Shown in pieces: positions 11,561-25,734 of a stretch of DNA of 64,000 nt. A program made the position numbers and the translations under genes. Every line of letters begins with the position of its first letter. Position 1 is the stretch's first letter. The notes beneath the pieces are model-generated. The model was not told the origin of the DNA. It saw only the letters and a program-made list of their open reading frames with translations, and did no database searches. Source of the DNA: Acanthochromis polyacanthus (Eukaryota; Chordata; Actinopteri; Pomacentridae); NCBI RefSeq assembly GCF_021347895.1, contig NC_067130.1, positions 27,797,817 to 27,861,816 on the forward strand, in the 5' to 3' direction.

Positions 11561-12989
11561 TGGGTACTGTATCAAGAAGCCTAAGTAAGAAAACAATTGT
11601 TCAGAAGGCAGGAGGGAAAACTCATAATGAAAAAAATGCGCCTTCCTTCCGGTCCCGAGACTCGGTTCAAGGTGACCCGCGGTTTTTACCCTTTTCCGAC
11701 CAACTACACCGGCCAAAGCGAATCAGATGTGCAGTGTGTAATTCTGGAGACACGCTTCTTCCTCGTGTTTTTAATCAATAGAAAAGAAGCAGGCAAAAAA
11801 GAAAGATGTCAGAAGTGCTCGAGTGGAAGTAAAGAGCAGGTGCTTTGACCCCGGGGATGGAAGGTCAGCACACAGAACGCCGCTTCTTTTCTCCTCAGCT
11901 AACCTGCTTTCAAAATAACCAAACTGCTCCCGGAGACCTCGATGCTGCAGCAGATTAGCCCCCCTCCGCTGCATCTTGTCCTTCTCCTGCCAACACATTT
12001 TCCATTTCCCCCCTCGGTGTCTTCCTCCCATCATCATTTTCCTCACCCTCGCCTCTCCCCTCCTCTCCCCTGCTCTCGCCCCCTCACATCGTTAGCATTT
12101 AGATAGTTGAGAGCAGAGGAGCTTGTGTAATAGGCTTTTCCCTCCATCCCCTCTTTCTCCTCTTGCTCAAATCAGCTGAAGTAAGAGGGATTAAATCAAA
12201 AGAACAACAATGATGATGAGAGCAACTGCGAGGGAGAGAAAAGGGGAGAGTTGGAGGGGAGGGCGGGGGAGGCGGCGGCGCATAACGCTTGATCGGCTGT
12301 GAGCTCATTAACCCGGGCCTTGACAGAATTGATGTTAGAGGTGATTGGAGATTATCACATTTAGGAGATACTTCATCCCCTTATCTCTCTCGGCTCCCTC
12401 CTCCCTCCTGCTCCTCCTCCTCGCCTCGCTTTTTTTTCTTCTCCTTTCCTCCGTGGTTCTCTTTTCTCTCAATTTCATCCAGGTCAGCTGTCCGCGGTTC
12501 GATTCTCCAGGGTGTTGGGGGGGAGGAGTTCCTCGCGGATACCATCGACGCCGGTTCCCGTGTCTGCTTGATCTCCTAATTCTGCTTCATTTAAACTTCA
12601 TCAACTGTTCCACTGGACCGGAAGCGGAGAAGAATGAAAACAGCTTGTGTGGAAACAGCTTTTTCTCCCTCGCTCCTCTTTTGTTGTTCGATCTGATATG
12701 ATATCCCCAAAGCTGCTGCAGCAAAAAAACAAAAAACACAGACACACACTCCACCTGCCCTCCTGAAAGGCATCCTCTTGCACCTGCACTGCAAAAAATG
12801 TCCACCTTCGTCAAGCGATTTTGGTCAATTAGGAGCAAACAAACCAATGTTTGCAAGACAGAAGCCTCAAAGTAAAACACAAAAAATGACATTATTTCAA
12901 ACAGTTTCTGAACTTTGTGAAGCGTTTGTAGTCTGATAAATTATTACCCTCTCCTCGTCAGAATAAACTGGCTTCAAGGCTGAAATGAA
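11561..12989. other. gene-free, pyrimidine-rich stretch
   Basis: Long C/T-rich runs (12000-12080, 12370-12480) create low-complexity open frames on both strands with no recognisable protein. No repeat family identified. The segment 12085-12360 is unique with CAGCTG at 12173 and TAAT-type cores, and may be regulatory. Confidence 0.5.
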
Positions 12990-13380
12990 TGACAGAACGA
13001 TAGATAGAACGATAGGTAGATAGAATGATAGACAGAACAAACGATAGATAGATCGATAGATAGATACAGACAGACAGACAGATACGATACAACAATAGAT
13101 CAAGTGATCGATAGACCGACAAAACGATAGACAGATATATAAATCAATAGATACAAACGATAGAAGGATAGATCAAGTGATCGGTAAAACAATAGACAGA
13201 ATGAGAGAATGATAGACAGAAGGATAGATCAACAAAACAACAGACAAACAGACATAGAAATGAACGATAGAATAATAGATACAAACGATAGAATGAAAGC
13301 TCAAGTGATCAATAGAACGATAGACAGAACGATACAAGACAGAACGATAGAACAATAGATCGATAGATCGATAGATACCC
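12990..13380. repeat. degenerate GATA-type tandem repeat
   Basis: About 390 bp are built from variants of GATAGA, GATAGATAGA and AACGATAGACA in irregular order. Simple frames across it translate to repetitive Tyr-Arg-Ser strings and are spurious. Confidence 0.85.
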
Positions 13381-16300
13381 TCAGGGTTTCCAGTCGGTCA
13401 TGCATGCTACATTTAAGGAAAATAATGTGCAAAAGAACATGCAATTCACATGCATGGTAGTCAAAGAAATACGGTGCAAAATTGTTGGTATTGAAGACAG
13501 TGCTAAAAAGTTTAAGTAGGGTGTAAAAATATATCTAATAGTTAGCATAAAGTTGAGATTCTTGAGTCCTGGTGGGCCTGAACCTACAACCATCAAGGTC
13601 TTTACATTTTCTAGGCTGAGTTTTCTAATGAAAAGATGCCATTAGTTACATTATAGGAATTGCAGGATCCTGATTTTTGTTGGTTTGTGCCATACTTAAT
13701 AAAAGTCAAGATGTCAGAGGCCAATGATGAAAAAGTGCAATACCAGGTTAATGGAGCAGCTTTTTTTTATCAAAAACAATGCTTCAAATTTGCTGCTTTG
13801 CTCTTCTAAGAGCGAAAACAGCAAATTTGGGGGTTTTGACTAAGGTTGAGACAAAACAGTGGATAAACTGTGCTGTCTTCCTACACTTTACAGACGATTA
13901 ATCTGAAGCAATCTGACATCTTAATCAATAAGGAGAATCGGTTGCAGACATGCTTAAACTTTGAACATTCTTGACACAAAATCACCGTCTTTTAAAGGAT
14001 ATTTCCATTTTGTGTCTCATTTTTCAAGGTTTTCTTATAATTACCAACAGTTCTGATAAAAATCCGCCTCACCAAGTTCTTTGCTAAGATCCAGAAACAC
14101 AACAAAGTCACAAAAATGAGGCCAAATGGGGGAAAACACTTAATCACTTCAACCACTTTAACTGAGAGTAAATGATTACAAGCACACCTGAATAACAATC
14201 CAGCAACTGGTCAGATTTAAAGTAAGATATTGTTTGTAAACTGAAATAGATCTGGTGGTTCCGGGAATAGTTCTGTTGTTTATTATAGTGTTCATTTTAC
14301 AACCAGTGTGATCTGACTTCTTGAGCTATTTAACATTGTTTTGGTGATATGACTGAATTCACAGATTTTCACGATGAAACCTGTAGCTAGGAGTTTTGTC
14401 TCCCCTTCTGGCAGGGAGTGGTTGCAGCAACATTGTGGATGCAGAACCAACACTGTGAACCTTCCTCTTAAAACTGAGTTTTTGTTGAATCTGGAGTATC
14501 AAAAACTTTCCTTTGGACTCCAAGTTGCTCCAGTTGACTCCATATCTTTTTAAACCAATCATTACTACTGAATGTCACCACACAAACCAGATTAAAATAC
14601 ATGAAAATTCACCTGATACTTCATTTATATGTAAAAGTAACAAATCCAGCTTTGACTTAGTGGTGACCAAACTTGCATTATACCACATTTAGTCTTGCAG
14701 GACTCAAAATGTTCTCGATAAGGTGGATTTTTTGCAGTGTACTACCACAAACTCAGACACACACAAATTGGGCGAAGTCACTAATCCTGCCGGCCCTGAA
14801 CGCCGTGCACTCCCCTCCCTTCTCCCTTCACACTGGGAAATTTAGCATGCCCCCTCGGCTGAGGCAGAAAATGAGATTACTGTATTTAAATGACTATGGT
14901 AATGGCGAGCATGCTGCCGGGCCCCTGTAGGATAAGGGATTTCTCCTGTGCTCATTGTTAGCAGTTTTGCAAAGTGCCATCGTCCTGCTCCGGCTCACAA
15001 TGGGGATGTCATTTAAAAGACATTTCTCTTTCTTTCTCGCTCCCCCCTCCACTTTCTCTCCTTTTTATGCCCCTCTGTTGCCCCGTTGGCCCCCGTGTTC
15101 CCGTCCCCAGGAGGCCGAGCCAACGTCCCCGACCCACCGGTCCAGACATAAGGTGAATATTCCCGATTCAAAGCTGCACTAGAGTGATTGGACACGGTCA
15201 GTCTGTTTTGGAAGACATAATCCAATCTATGTTTGTAATGAAGTGTCGTCTCCGAGGACTAACACCATGTGTTCGTTGTAGACGTTGAGGCCAGGTGGCC
15301 AGAAGGTCAAGTGTTTCCGCGTACCTGCACGACTTGCAGTGTTCGGTCTGAAAACTAAATACACTTTTAGTGAAATTCAAATAGTCCCAAACTCTACAAA
15401 ACTCATCACAGCTTCTTCTTTAGGTGCAAAATGTGTTTTCAAGTTACTTAGTATTGAAATGAACAGTCTGTCAATGTTAATGAATGCTGTTTTCCAAATG
15501 ATTACCGGGAAACAATGCTTGAGTTTCAACAAATTTGGGTATTTTCTTGTCTGTATTGTATGTACAGTCACCAGCGTTAATGATAAATAATAATAATCCA
15601 GCGCCATTTGGTTTTAACCAAAGTTGGAGCGACATACACTATGTTTATGGTTACATATTCTATCGCCACCTCCATATACAGGTAGTTAAAGTGTAATTTA
15701 TTGCAAAAAAAGACCAAAGTTAAACATGAATTTGACTGATGGCATTCAGTTTTTTCAAGCTATTTGTAGATGTCTCGATATTGTGATCTCACATTCTATT
15801 GGACACCGACAAAAGTTCAGTCCAAAACGTTGCAAATAATCATACCAGTGGCAAAAAGCACAGGTGTACATTTAGATTAAGGTGTGACACTTTGCTACTA
15901 TCATAAAAACTTACGCGGAAGTAGGAAATTCTGTTATTTTCTCTGCAGATCCGAAAGATCTAAATAAGGTCTCATCTAATTTTTTTCAATCCAACTTTCA
16001 TCCACCACAATAAAAATCAGCAATTAGTTGAGTCATTAATCAAGAAAATTGGCAATTACAATTGTTTATTTAACCTTGATAACAGTTCTGGCCACAAAAA
16101 TATGAAGATTTGTTGACTTTCTCAGTTTTGTTTCTCGATAAATTGAGCATGATGGGGTTTTTGTGCTGTTGGTCAAACAAAATATTTGAATTTTCAATTC
16201 CAGACTTTGTGACAAGCACTATTTCCTGATTTTTAACCATTAATCCTTTGACTGAAGCAAAATGCAAAAGATTTTAAAGTGCCGAATGATGAAGAACATC

Positions 16301-16889
16301 TTGATAAGGTCCTCATAAAGATAAAGAATTGATGCCTGGACACAAAGGGCAAATTAACACGTTCAAGATTTAGAGTCCCAAACAAGAAGAACTTTTAAGG
16401 CTACGAGCATCATGTATTGCATTATATCATTCATCAGTTTATTCACTTCAAACTAAGGATTCGAAATACAACTTCCAACAATCAAACAGAACCTCTGCAT
16501 TCAAGGAATCATGTAGATGTGAGGAATTTCTCTCTCGGCTCATGATAATGAAATGACACGTCGAGCGATAACAAGTGGATGAAAGGATTAGGGAAAGGAT
16601 GAACACATGATCAGATCTGATAGCATCTTATTGTGGGAGATGAGCTTGTGTCATGGTCACTGATCAGACGTTTCCACTGAGCAGCTTCATGTCAAACAGC
16701 TGTATCTGCTGGTAAGGACACTGAGATCATGTGTTTGGTAGTTTTTATGAGAATTTGAGGGCAGTTGGTTGATAAAAATTAAAGTTTAAGTTACTGTAGA
16801 GGCACGAAAGTCTTGCAAATGGGCTAATTATAATGGGCTAAAATAAGTCTGGGCTAATTGTGGAAATTACCCCTTTGCTAATGTTGATC
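13381..16889. other. gene-free stretch
   Basis: No gene recognised. Composition is mostly AT-rich. The segment at roughly 15960-16270 has an 'ATTAATCAAGAAAATTGGCAA' style wording similar to the dispersed fish repeat seen at 37750-38100, but is too diverged for a firm call. The unique block 14770-14960 is listed separately. Confidence 0.5.
14770..14960. promoter_or_regulatory. candidate conserved noncoding block
   Basis: The segment is unique and GC-balanced, and lies between AT-rich flanks. It carries AAATTTAGCATGC near 14838, GAGATTACTGTATTTAAATGACTATGG-type AT cores (14872-14897) and GCATGC repeats. The look is that of a developmental enhancer; this is inference. Confidence 0.35.
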
Positions 16890-19699
16890 CTGAGTTATCA
16901 CAGAGTTACAGCGATGTGCTTTAACAAGAAAAAAGATGAGACACCGAAGAGGACACCGGAGAGAAAGGGGAGCTGCTCGGAGACGGAATAAAGGAAGAAA
17001 GAGGAATGTGCTCGGAGGGACGCCGGGACGCCGACCGTGAGCCGTGATGTCGCTGTTGCTTTTTCTCCTGCGTCACAGAGCACTTCATCATAGGTGGGTT
17101 TTTCTTCCAGGTCTCCTCTCCCCACTTCAATCCCCGGCCCCCCTGCCACCATCCCCAATCTCCCCTGTCCCTCCTCTCTGCCTCCCCGGGCCCCCTGCCG
17201 CAAAAAGCCTGATCTATTGGTTTTCAGCGGCATGCCGGGCGATAAATCACGGGAATGGGGGCCGGCGATGATTAGGTTGCGGGGTGCAAGAGATGGAGGG
17301 AGACGAGAAAAGAGGGGACGGATAGATTCGCAGGAGGAGGAGGGGAGCGTCGCAGACAGGTTACTGATGGTGTTTGTTTCTCCCAGGCCTGTACCTGTGC
17401 AGGGGGCAGATTCTCCTGGGTGTTACATAAAGGAGCTATGGGTCTGCCGGGGCCCCGACGCTGCCTCCACAACACATAAACTGAGCCGGAATTACCCAAG
17501 CGATGAGATATATTTACGGGGAGCATTGCTTATTCTGGCCAAACCCATTATATCAGCCCTGCTGCTGAGACGACGAAGACGAGGAGGAGGTGGAGGAGGA
17601 GGGAGCAGCAGAAAGAGATGAGCCCATGGGAGCAGAAAATGTAGATAGTTGCATATTTTACCACAATTAAAACTTCATTTGTCTAAATGTGTGGACGTTA
17701 GCCTCATTTAAGCCTCGCTGGCTGGATAGTTTTTTTATTTTTCTAAAAAAATAGGAAATAAAACACTGACCATGATGCATTTAGTATAAAAAGGCTGGAT
17801 TTCATGTGTGATGTGCTAAAAATGAGATAGTTAGAGCTTATTTCTCCAAAACTCTTGCAGAAATCGAGCTCCCTGTCAATTACCGAGACCCCCCTCCCAT
17901 TCCACATCTGATTATATAAATACTGAGGGGGAATGTTGATGAGATTTGTCCGGAACTTGAGCAAAACTTGCCTCATTGACAGAGATTTGCCAGTCAAGCA
18001 CTCTTTAGCCTGTCACCTTTTCTCAGGTAACAAATCCACCACACAAAACCGCGAAGCCGCCATGTCTGGGGGCAGGAAACACAAACAGGAGCAGGGATGA
18101 TAATGAACAAGCTTGTGGTGTGTGACTGAAAGCGATGTGCCACAACAAGCCCCCCTTCACTATTGTACAAGTCGGGCTTTTTTTTTACCCATTTAATGGC
18201 TGTTCTCTGTTACTGTATGTTTCATCAGCGTCGCAGGGTGGCAGGTGGGAGGGATCCTTGCTTTGGAGGAGCGTGGAGGAGGGCTTTGTTTGCTTTAGTT
18301 TACACGCTTGCTCGTTGTTTGTTGCATGTCGCCGCGCCAAGCTCTGCCACCGTCAGCCCCGCTATCATCGAATCTGACAGCTCCGCGGCCATGTTTTGCT
18401 TTTTTTTTTGAAAAGGGAGGGAAGAATTAAAAAAGAAAAAAAAGGGAAGAAAAATGGGATCCAGGTGTCGTGTTTTAACCTCTTACAAACTGATTCTGGA
18501 TGTTCAGAGCGACGCTGCACCTTCACAGCTAACATTGGGTGATTCTCCTCTTCTTGGGTGCAGGAGGAGAGGATGCGGAGGGTGAGGAAGGGGGGTGGTG
18601 GGCACCGGGATTACAGAGATGATCCTGCCATTCATCCTAGCTCTAAACAGAGCCCCGTCTTCCCTCCCCAAACCCTGCTAATTCCCTTTTGATGAGGCGT
18701 GCTAAATAAATCCCATTTCCACGCCTTTATTCCCCCACCGACTCCTGGAGCGCAGATCAGGGGACGCAGATTTTTAGGGGCTTCTGGGACCCACAATGGA
18801 GCCCGTCTGCACGGCGGCCCACTCTGTCCAGTCCGCCTCATTATGCTCCCGGCCTCAACACATGCCCAGTGGCCCACAAACACCGGCAGACTGACACATT
18901 TACACATGTACTTCCCGACACAAATACGTCATGATGGCTTTTGTGCAATTGCCGGGAGGACAAATGCCGGACATCATGTCATGTACTTCAAATTTGTTGT
19001 AAAAAAAAAAAAAGAATAAGAAAAAAAAGGAGATACTCCAGGTGACTGTGTGGCTGTGTATGTGTGTTGTTGTTGTACTGTACATCTCCCTCCTGTCCTG
19101 TCGGCCCTTTTCCACTCTCACATGCTGAGCCCCGGCGCTCGGCTATGACGCTAACAAGCTCCTCCGTCTCTCCTGCTCTGTCGACGCCGGGGCCCTGTTA
19201 TTAATGGGGACCAGCTGGGAGTGGTGAAGGTACATGCACAGCCAGACAAAGCCCCATATATAATCATAAAGTCGTAACAAACGACCTGATGTAAATGAGG
19301 ATGGGGGTGTTTTTTGAGGGAGTTTGGAGAGAATAGGGCCACGGATGAAGCAGGAGAGAGAACGGGAGGCGTCATCGGACGTCAAAATGGCCGCTGCCGC
19401 TCTTATCTGGCTGCCCAAGTGACCTCTGACCTCCACCCTGGACGTTTCAGACGGCGGGTCAAGCCTTGAGAGCCTCTCCGATGGCTCATTTCTCTGCTGA
19501 TGGGGCGGTGGCCTCCGTACGGGCAAACAAAAGACAGCTTTCCGCTCTCTCCGCTCGTAGCTTGGCCTCTGACATATGGCGACACTACGGTGAACGCTTC
19601 AGGAGCTCGGAGAAATTCTTATCTCAGGTTTGAAATGATGATTATGATGTTACCGAGGAACCCCCGGCCTGCTCATCTGCAGTGCGCCTGCATTGGCGA

Positions 19700-19835
19700 A
19701 AGGCTTACGCAGACACATGCTTCCAATTAGCTGGGCTTCTTCATGTAAATGCTTCATAAATTATCCCCCCTGCCCCGGGATTAGGTGCTCATAAAGAGAG
19801 TTAGCATCTCAATAAACAGCAAAGGTTGTGTATGG
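19700..19835. promoter_or_regulatory. candidate conserved noncoding block
   Basis: Within 130 bp there are CCAATTAGC (19722-19730), TAAATTATCC, GGGATTAGG, and two CATAAA(T/G)-type words. Such density of homeodomain cores outside repeats suggests an enhancer. There is no coding signal. Confidence 0.35.
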
Positions 19836-22539
19836 AGAGCAAATTAGAGGGACAGTGGGAGGGTAAAGAAAGGAGAGCAGAGAGGGAGGGATCTGGCAGT
19901 AGGTGCTGCCGGAGTCGGGGTGGGGTTGAACTGTGAACAAACTGTATTTATAAAACCTGCAGGAGCTCCATCAGCGCAATTTAGAGGGAGTGGTGTGACA
20001 GAAAAGTCTCTGCCCACATCCAGATTCTTCATAGTTTCTTTAAGGGCCAGTTGACCTGCCGGTCACAGATACTGACCTAGAAAAAGGACTGACCCTAATA
20101 CTGGAATAATGCACCAACTATGGTAGCATATATGATCAAGAATCTGTTTCAGAATAGCTACTAAATAGATTTTGTGGTGCTTAGAGAGGTACAATGACTG
20201 ATATTCCAGAGTCTTTCTAACAAATCTTGCTCACGGCAATCTGAATGATGCTAGAGAACATTATCATCATGCAACTAATATACAGTATGTACTATATATA
20301 TGAAGCACAATTTAGAAATGAAAGATGACAGTGAAAGGTCTGTTAAGCTTATTATTTGCAAAATATGCTCTTAAAACAAGTCAAGAATAAATCTCTATGA
20401 TTTTACAGTATATATGAATATAACAGTACACAAAGATGTACATCATGCAGGTCAAAAAAATTTGCATTTAGGTTGTTTATATACCTAAAAAAAAACTGTA
20501 TGCTTACACATAAATGAGATCATTCTTTACCGCATTATGACTGTGGTCAATAGGAAACACATTTACACGTTTTGCATATGATTTTGCCCAGTAATAGCAG
20601 CATCTGTATGGTAAAAAGTCTAATTACATATTACTGTGTGTGTCTATCCATCTATCTTTATAGTTTAGTATGTATATAAATCTATATTATCTGTAAAAAA
20701 AAGTATAATACATAAATATAGATCTTTATTCATCAAATTACTTTATTTATATACGTACATATATCTATATCTATACATACAGACACATGCACACATACAC
20801 ATATACACAATACATATAAAGATCTACACACTTGACTTGTATTGTGAGTCTATTATTGTGCTCTTATCCATCTATCCATTCAACTCCATTAAATAAATAA
20901 AATCATAAAAAGTAAACGGTACAACTATGAGATTGGAAAGTTATTTTCCAGTCCATGTCATGTTTCATTTAATCAAACTGAAGTTTTGAGGAGAACAACT
21001 TGTTAAAGGTCAGTATTTGAAGCTGCTACGAATATAAAAAGCGACAAAATTGTGTAAAATGCTGACTACAGCTACAGCCTGAGGTAAAAACTCAACTTAA
21101 TTTACACTGACATAAAATAGAGAAGAGGTGTAGATCCGCACAAGCTGGGATTAATGGAATGAATGTATGGAAAATAGCTTTATATTAGCCAATAAATGAT
21201 TGCAATCACTGACAAATGTTGATTAACCATCATAAAACCCAGTCGAGCACAACTTTTAGTTTTTTCTCCCTTCAAGGCCGAGTCAGTCTGAGACTAGTGT
21301 GTAAAAACCACAACTTCTCCTAAATGGCGCCGGCTGTCTGAGAGATACGTGACAGGATAATTTGATAAAGCGGCTCGCCTCTGCTCAGTCTAACAGATAA
21401 TAGCAGGGGCATTACGAGAATTAGGCAGTTTGGTTTGCGCAAAAGGTGTGGGGTGAGTGAGGGGCTTTTGAATCCTGCCGGGAACGTAAAGCGTCTGTAA
21501 ACACAAAGCACAAAGAGCCTTAACGCACTAAACCTCAGGCCACACTGGCCATACAATGGACTGTCATATTGAATTGGCCCAGAGCTGTGGGAGAGAGGCT
21601 GGTTAAGAAGACGCAGGGTGGGAGTTAAGCTGAGCGAGAGAAGCCCGGCGTGACAGACACTTGTCCATGTAACAGCTCTGCAGAAAGTCACACCGGCTCT
21701 CAACAACACTCTGCTTTACTGTCGATCACCAAGACACTCAGCAACACCGGCTGTCACCTATACATGTAATATAAATGCAATCTCACTTTTTCTCTGTGAT
21801 AAATATCAGCCATCTCTGAGGGGCAGACACAGTCTGACACACATGCAAACGCACACACTCACTTTTGAATACAGCACCGCACAGACAGTCAATAACAGAA
21901 TGGGGTGTGAGATTAAGCCTAAGCCCACCTTCTTTTCATGTGGCAGAGCAGCCGCTGCCCCGAGATCTGGCACCAGATGGCGCTGTGCCGGTCGGTGCCA
22001 GGAGATAATCGGGACAGATCGGGCCGCATTACTACCCATTATCTTCTAATTATTCTTGTGTGGAGCGCTGATCCTGCCGTTTGTGTAAGTGGATGGCACA
22101 GAGAGCCTGTCGCCCCCGGCAGCACGAAAATCCTCCCCACTTCCCTCACCCCCTCTGGGGATGGAAGGAGAGATCAGCCGGGGGAGGGAAAGGAAGGAGG
22201 AGCCGGTTGGGTAAGGCAGCCAACCTGATAGACAGGAGAGACGCCTTTGTGAAGCGTAAAACAGCCATTTATTTTTTAATAAAGTGATGTAAGAATTAGG
22301 AGATCTCGGCAACCTTTGACCTCCGGGTCGGTGTCACACAAGGCAAAGTCGTCGTCTTCGGGAGCGGCGGCAGCATCTTCCTCCTCTGATGACTCTATAA
22401 AATCAGGATAAGGATACAGTTCAAGTCTCCCAGGCTCCATTTGCACTGTGCCTGTGCGGAAACAGGCCCCAACCCCCCCACCCCAAAGGATAGCGCAAAC
22501 TGCGCAGAGGCATATGGCTTACCATGTGCTGGGTCCCAC

Positions 22540-22660
22540 GTGCACACTCTTAAGCGCGATTCTACCCAGAACATCTTCGCTTAATTATCAGCATTTTGTT
22601 CAGCATCCTCCTATTTTGCATATTAATATCTGTCAGCTCAGTATGTAATATGAGGAGATG
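22540..22660. promoter_or_regulatory. candidate enhancer with POU/homeodomain-like sites
   Basis: TTAATTA lies at 22581-22587. TGCATATTAAT at 22618-22628 resembles POU-homeodomain composite sites. The block is free of repeats and bounded by sequence with different composition. Function is inferred from motif content. Confidence 0.35.
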
Positions 22661-22849
22661 AAGGCTTAGGCTTCGCTAAAAAACACAGCAGCCGTAAACA
22701 TGGGCTTCGCCGAGCAAGAATATACATGTTCAGCTGCACCAAGTCCCGTGGGGTGAAGCGTCCAAGATGATGTGTGTGTTTTCAATACCTTTTAACCAGG
22801 TCTCCAGTGTACCACTGTGTGCATATATCTGCTTGTAAAGTGTCAAAAT

Positions 22850-23060
22850 CTGCAGGTGACGTACGAGCTCTGTGTTTTATTTCCGAGCGACCAACACAAC
22901 ATGCGCTCACATGTGCACCCGTGGCGTGCGGCGTACCCATCTTTCCGACTGACGTGTAATAAAACACGGCGTGGCATTGTTGATCAATCTCGCCAGCCCA
23001 CGGGCCGCACAGCGAGGGCATGTACATGCAAATGAGAATAGCTAAATGCCACTGAGGGGG
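22850..23060. promoter_or_regulatory. candidate conserved noncoding block
   Basis: A unique block rich in CG dinucleotides and ACATGCGCTC/ACATGTGC-type words, followed by TGTACATGCAAATGAG at about 23019-23034. The latter contains ATGCAAAT, the canonical octamer recognised by POU factors (23026-23033). There is no recognisable coding content. Confidence 0.35.
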
Positions 23061-23720
23061 CGGGAGAGGGAGGCAATCACTTCAGCTGACAAACTGCACA
23101 GGAAGGGGGGATGCAGTTTGAAAGAGGGAAAGAGGGGGGCACCAGATATCCAGGGGGAGATTTTTAATGCAAGGTGATCCAAGAGAAATAAAGACAGGCG
23201 GCTTAATTACAGGAGGCGCTGCGAGAGATTAGTTTATCTGCACCACAGTTTAAAGATACAGGTTAAAGAGAGCCATCAGAACGACTACTGCGCCGATAAC
23301 TGAGGAAAAAAAAGTTCAGTGCATGTTTCTGTGTGTGGCAGTGACAGAGAGAGCCGTGATTAAAATGTAAGAGAGGCTTCCAGCTAAGACCCGAAACCAT
23401 TCTGCGCCAAGCCGGGGTCAGGTCAGCTGATCTGGGGGCCACTTGGGCAAATCCCAAACACAAACACGGCAGAAGAAAAGGCGCAGAAAGCACGAGGAGG
23501 CCGGTGGTAAAAAGAGTGATAGAAGTCTTCCATGGGAAGATGAACAGGCAGGGAGATCATGAAGGGAGAGCTGATTAACTGGCTTTTAGATCTCTGGGAA
23601 ATATCCGAAGGATTGCGCCTCAAGCCTCACAAATCCCGACCCCTGACGCTGAATCCATGAACCCTGGGAGCCCCCGTGCAACAATGAGAAGTCTATAAGC
23701 TGGTCCAAGCTGCTCCATTG

Positions 23721-25724
23721 ACGGTTCATTAAGCGACAATGAGGACTGATAACTAGAGCATTGCTGCATTGGTGGCTTTCACTTTACACCCAGAAAGGGC
23801 TTTTAGCTTACGTCACCCCAGCTTTGAAGCCGAGGGCATCCCCCTTATGCTGAAGCCATTCAAGAGGAGGACTGAAGCAGGTGTTTTTCTTCTCACACAT
23901 GTGGATGCTGCTGTAACTCGCCATCACCGGTCTGCTGTTTTATCTGTGAAATGCTCTGGACGAGATCAAGAGGGAAGTTCGATATTAAAGCCGGAGCAGC
24001 TTCAGAGGGCCCAGATCAAAGATAGAGCAGCAGGTCAAAGATCAGAGAGCAGCTGGGTGGAGTCCTGGTTACACAGAGATTGTCCTGTAAATGAAGCTGC
24101 AGGTTTGATCCCCGAAGTAGCCGACACCTGTTAACAACTGAAGTGTCGCTGGCGTGCTGAGCCAACAGTCGAGTGTCGCCGAGCATCTGCGGTCAGCCGT
24201 CGCTGTGGTTTTAGTGGCACCGTGTGTGCAGACAGATATTTGAAGCTAAAATGCACCAAAACCACAAATGTTTGCTTTCATTTCAACTTCACAGAGCTTT
24301 CAGCGAATTCGGTCGAACTGTGAAACATAACACAAAAGAAAAAACAGGATATAGTTGAATTTACAGCCAAAGTAAAAAAAACACACTATTACATCTAGTG
24401 AGTAGCTACTGATGAGCAAATATTTGTCTTTAGATTCTGCAGCTCATTTCAGGATGTTTTCACATTATGTGAAACGGCCCTCAGACGAACAGTGATTTCC
24501 TCAGTCGTAGTTTAGATTCTCCTGTGAGTAAAGCTCAGCACAGCTTTACAAAGCCAGTTGCAACTTCTTTGTTTTTAAAAATCTGACAATTCTCAATTTG
24601 AAATGAAACAAACAGAGCTGCAGGATATTGGAAAAAGAGTGTATACATTGCTATATGAAAAGAAATACAATGATTCGCATCAGATTACTTGAATAACTCA
24701 ATTTGGAAAGAAGTCATCATTTTAGAATTAGAGTGACTTTGTAAGCAAGTGTATCTGCAGCAAAAAGATCACATTTGAAAAAAAAAGCAGATTGGAACCT
24801 TTCTCATAAGGTGTGACGTTGGAAAAAGCATGTCAATTTTTTAGTGTGCACTCACCACACACGGCTTTCTGCTTGTGTTGTCCTGTATAGTACAACACAG
24901 AGCACTCGTTTTTTCACCAACAGTCTTCTAGGTGTGGCTTAAATATTTCCATACAACTGATGTTAGGTTTCTTTTTGCAACCAGATCTTCCTTTCCGGTG
25001 TTTCTCTCTTGTTCCTCGATCATTTTGTTGTGCACATGTGGAGCCTGCATGTCCACAAACTGTGTGTCTTGTTGACAAAATTTTAAAAAATAAATATAAA
25101 AAATCTATGAATTCAAGTAGCTCTAATCAGAGTATTTAAGTATCAGACTTTTCTGGTCGATTAGTCCTGGAAAATGAGAATGATGCAAGTTTTGCTTTTA
25201 TATCTAGCAACAAAAAATGTTGTAGCATGATGTGTTTCAGCTCATTTGCTTTACTTAGACTTGCTGTGAAGCGACTATTGCTCATGTGCACGTCTCAACG
25301 TCTACGCTGATACAATATACCAGCACAATCCCAGTCTAAATGCATTCCTGTTAAGCATTTCATTGCCGCTTTATCATGTTATCTTGACTGGTCCATACCT
25401 CAGGGACTCCCAGTTAGTTCACTGCAAAATTGGTATTCCATAAAGTCTTTGTCCGGCCCCTAAAAATGTACAAAAAAACAAACACAGGTGGTGTAAATCT
25501 GCTAGAAAGTAGTCAAAACATTTGGATGCGCTATGCTGTAGTTGTTTATTGCAAACTTGAGGAGCTGTTATTATTTTCAATCACAACTCCATGTTGGATT
25601 TAAAGATATTCATGGGCTTCTTGATTTTAGTAGTTTGTGAAGATAATATGTATAAACACCATAATGTCATAAAATCCAACTGACAGTTAAGCACAGGTCA
25701 ATTTATTATTTTTTAAGATGATAC
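23721..25724. other. gene-free stretch
   Basis: No recognisable gene, transposon or clustered motif. Composition becomes AT-rich towards the LINE insertion at 25735. Confidence 0.5.
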
Positions 25725-25734
25725 GTTGTCATTT
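25725..25734. repeat. left target-site duplication of the Rex3-like LINE
   Basis: GTTGTCATTT here is repeated exactly at 29970-29979, immediately after the GATG-type tail of the element. The pair marks both ends of the insertion. Confidence 0.85.

Larger units (their letters stand above)
16890..23720. other. long non-repetitive gene-free domain with several regulatory-looking blocks
   Basis: This 6.8-kb stretch has few recognisable repeats and higher GC than its flanks. The AT-rich part 20060-21230 is an exception and includes simple TATA/CACA runs at 20740-20830. Open frames such as 17094-17621 are low-complexity and have no family resemblance. Sub-blocks with clustered TAAT cores include 19720-19830 (CCAATTAGCTGGG, TCATAAATTATCC, GGGATTAGG) and 22010-22060. 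Two others, 22540-22660 and 22850-23060, are listed separately. Confidence 0.45.

Noticed and set aside
13173..13355. Tyr-Arg-Ser-rich minus-strand frame
   Set aside because: Product of the GATA-type tandem repeat.
17094..17621. 175-codon plus-strand frame
   Set aside because: Pro-, Ser-, Arg- and Gly-rich, without known domain or splice signals; consistent with GC-rich noncoding DNA.
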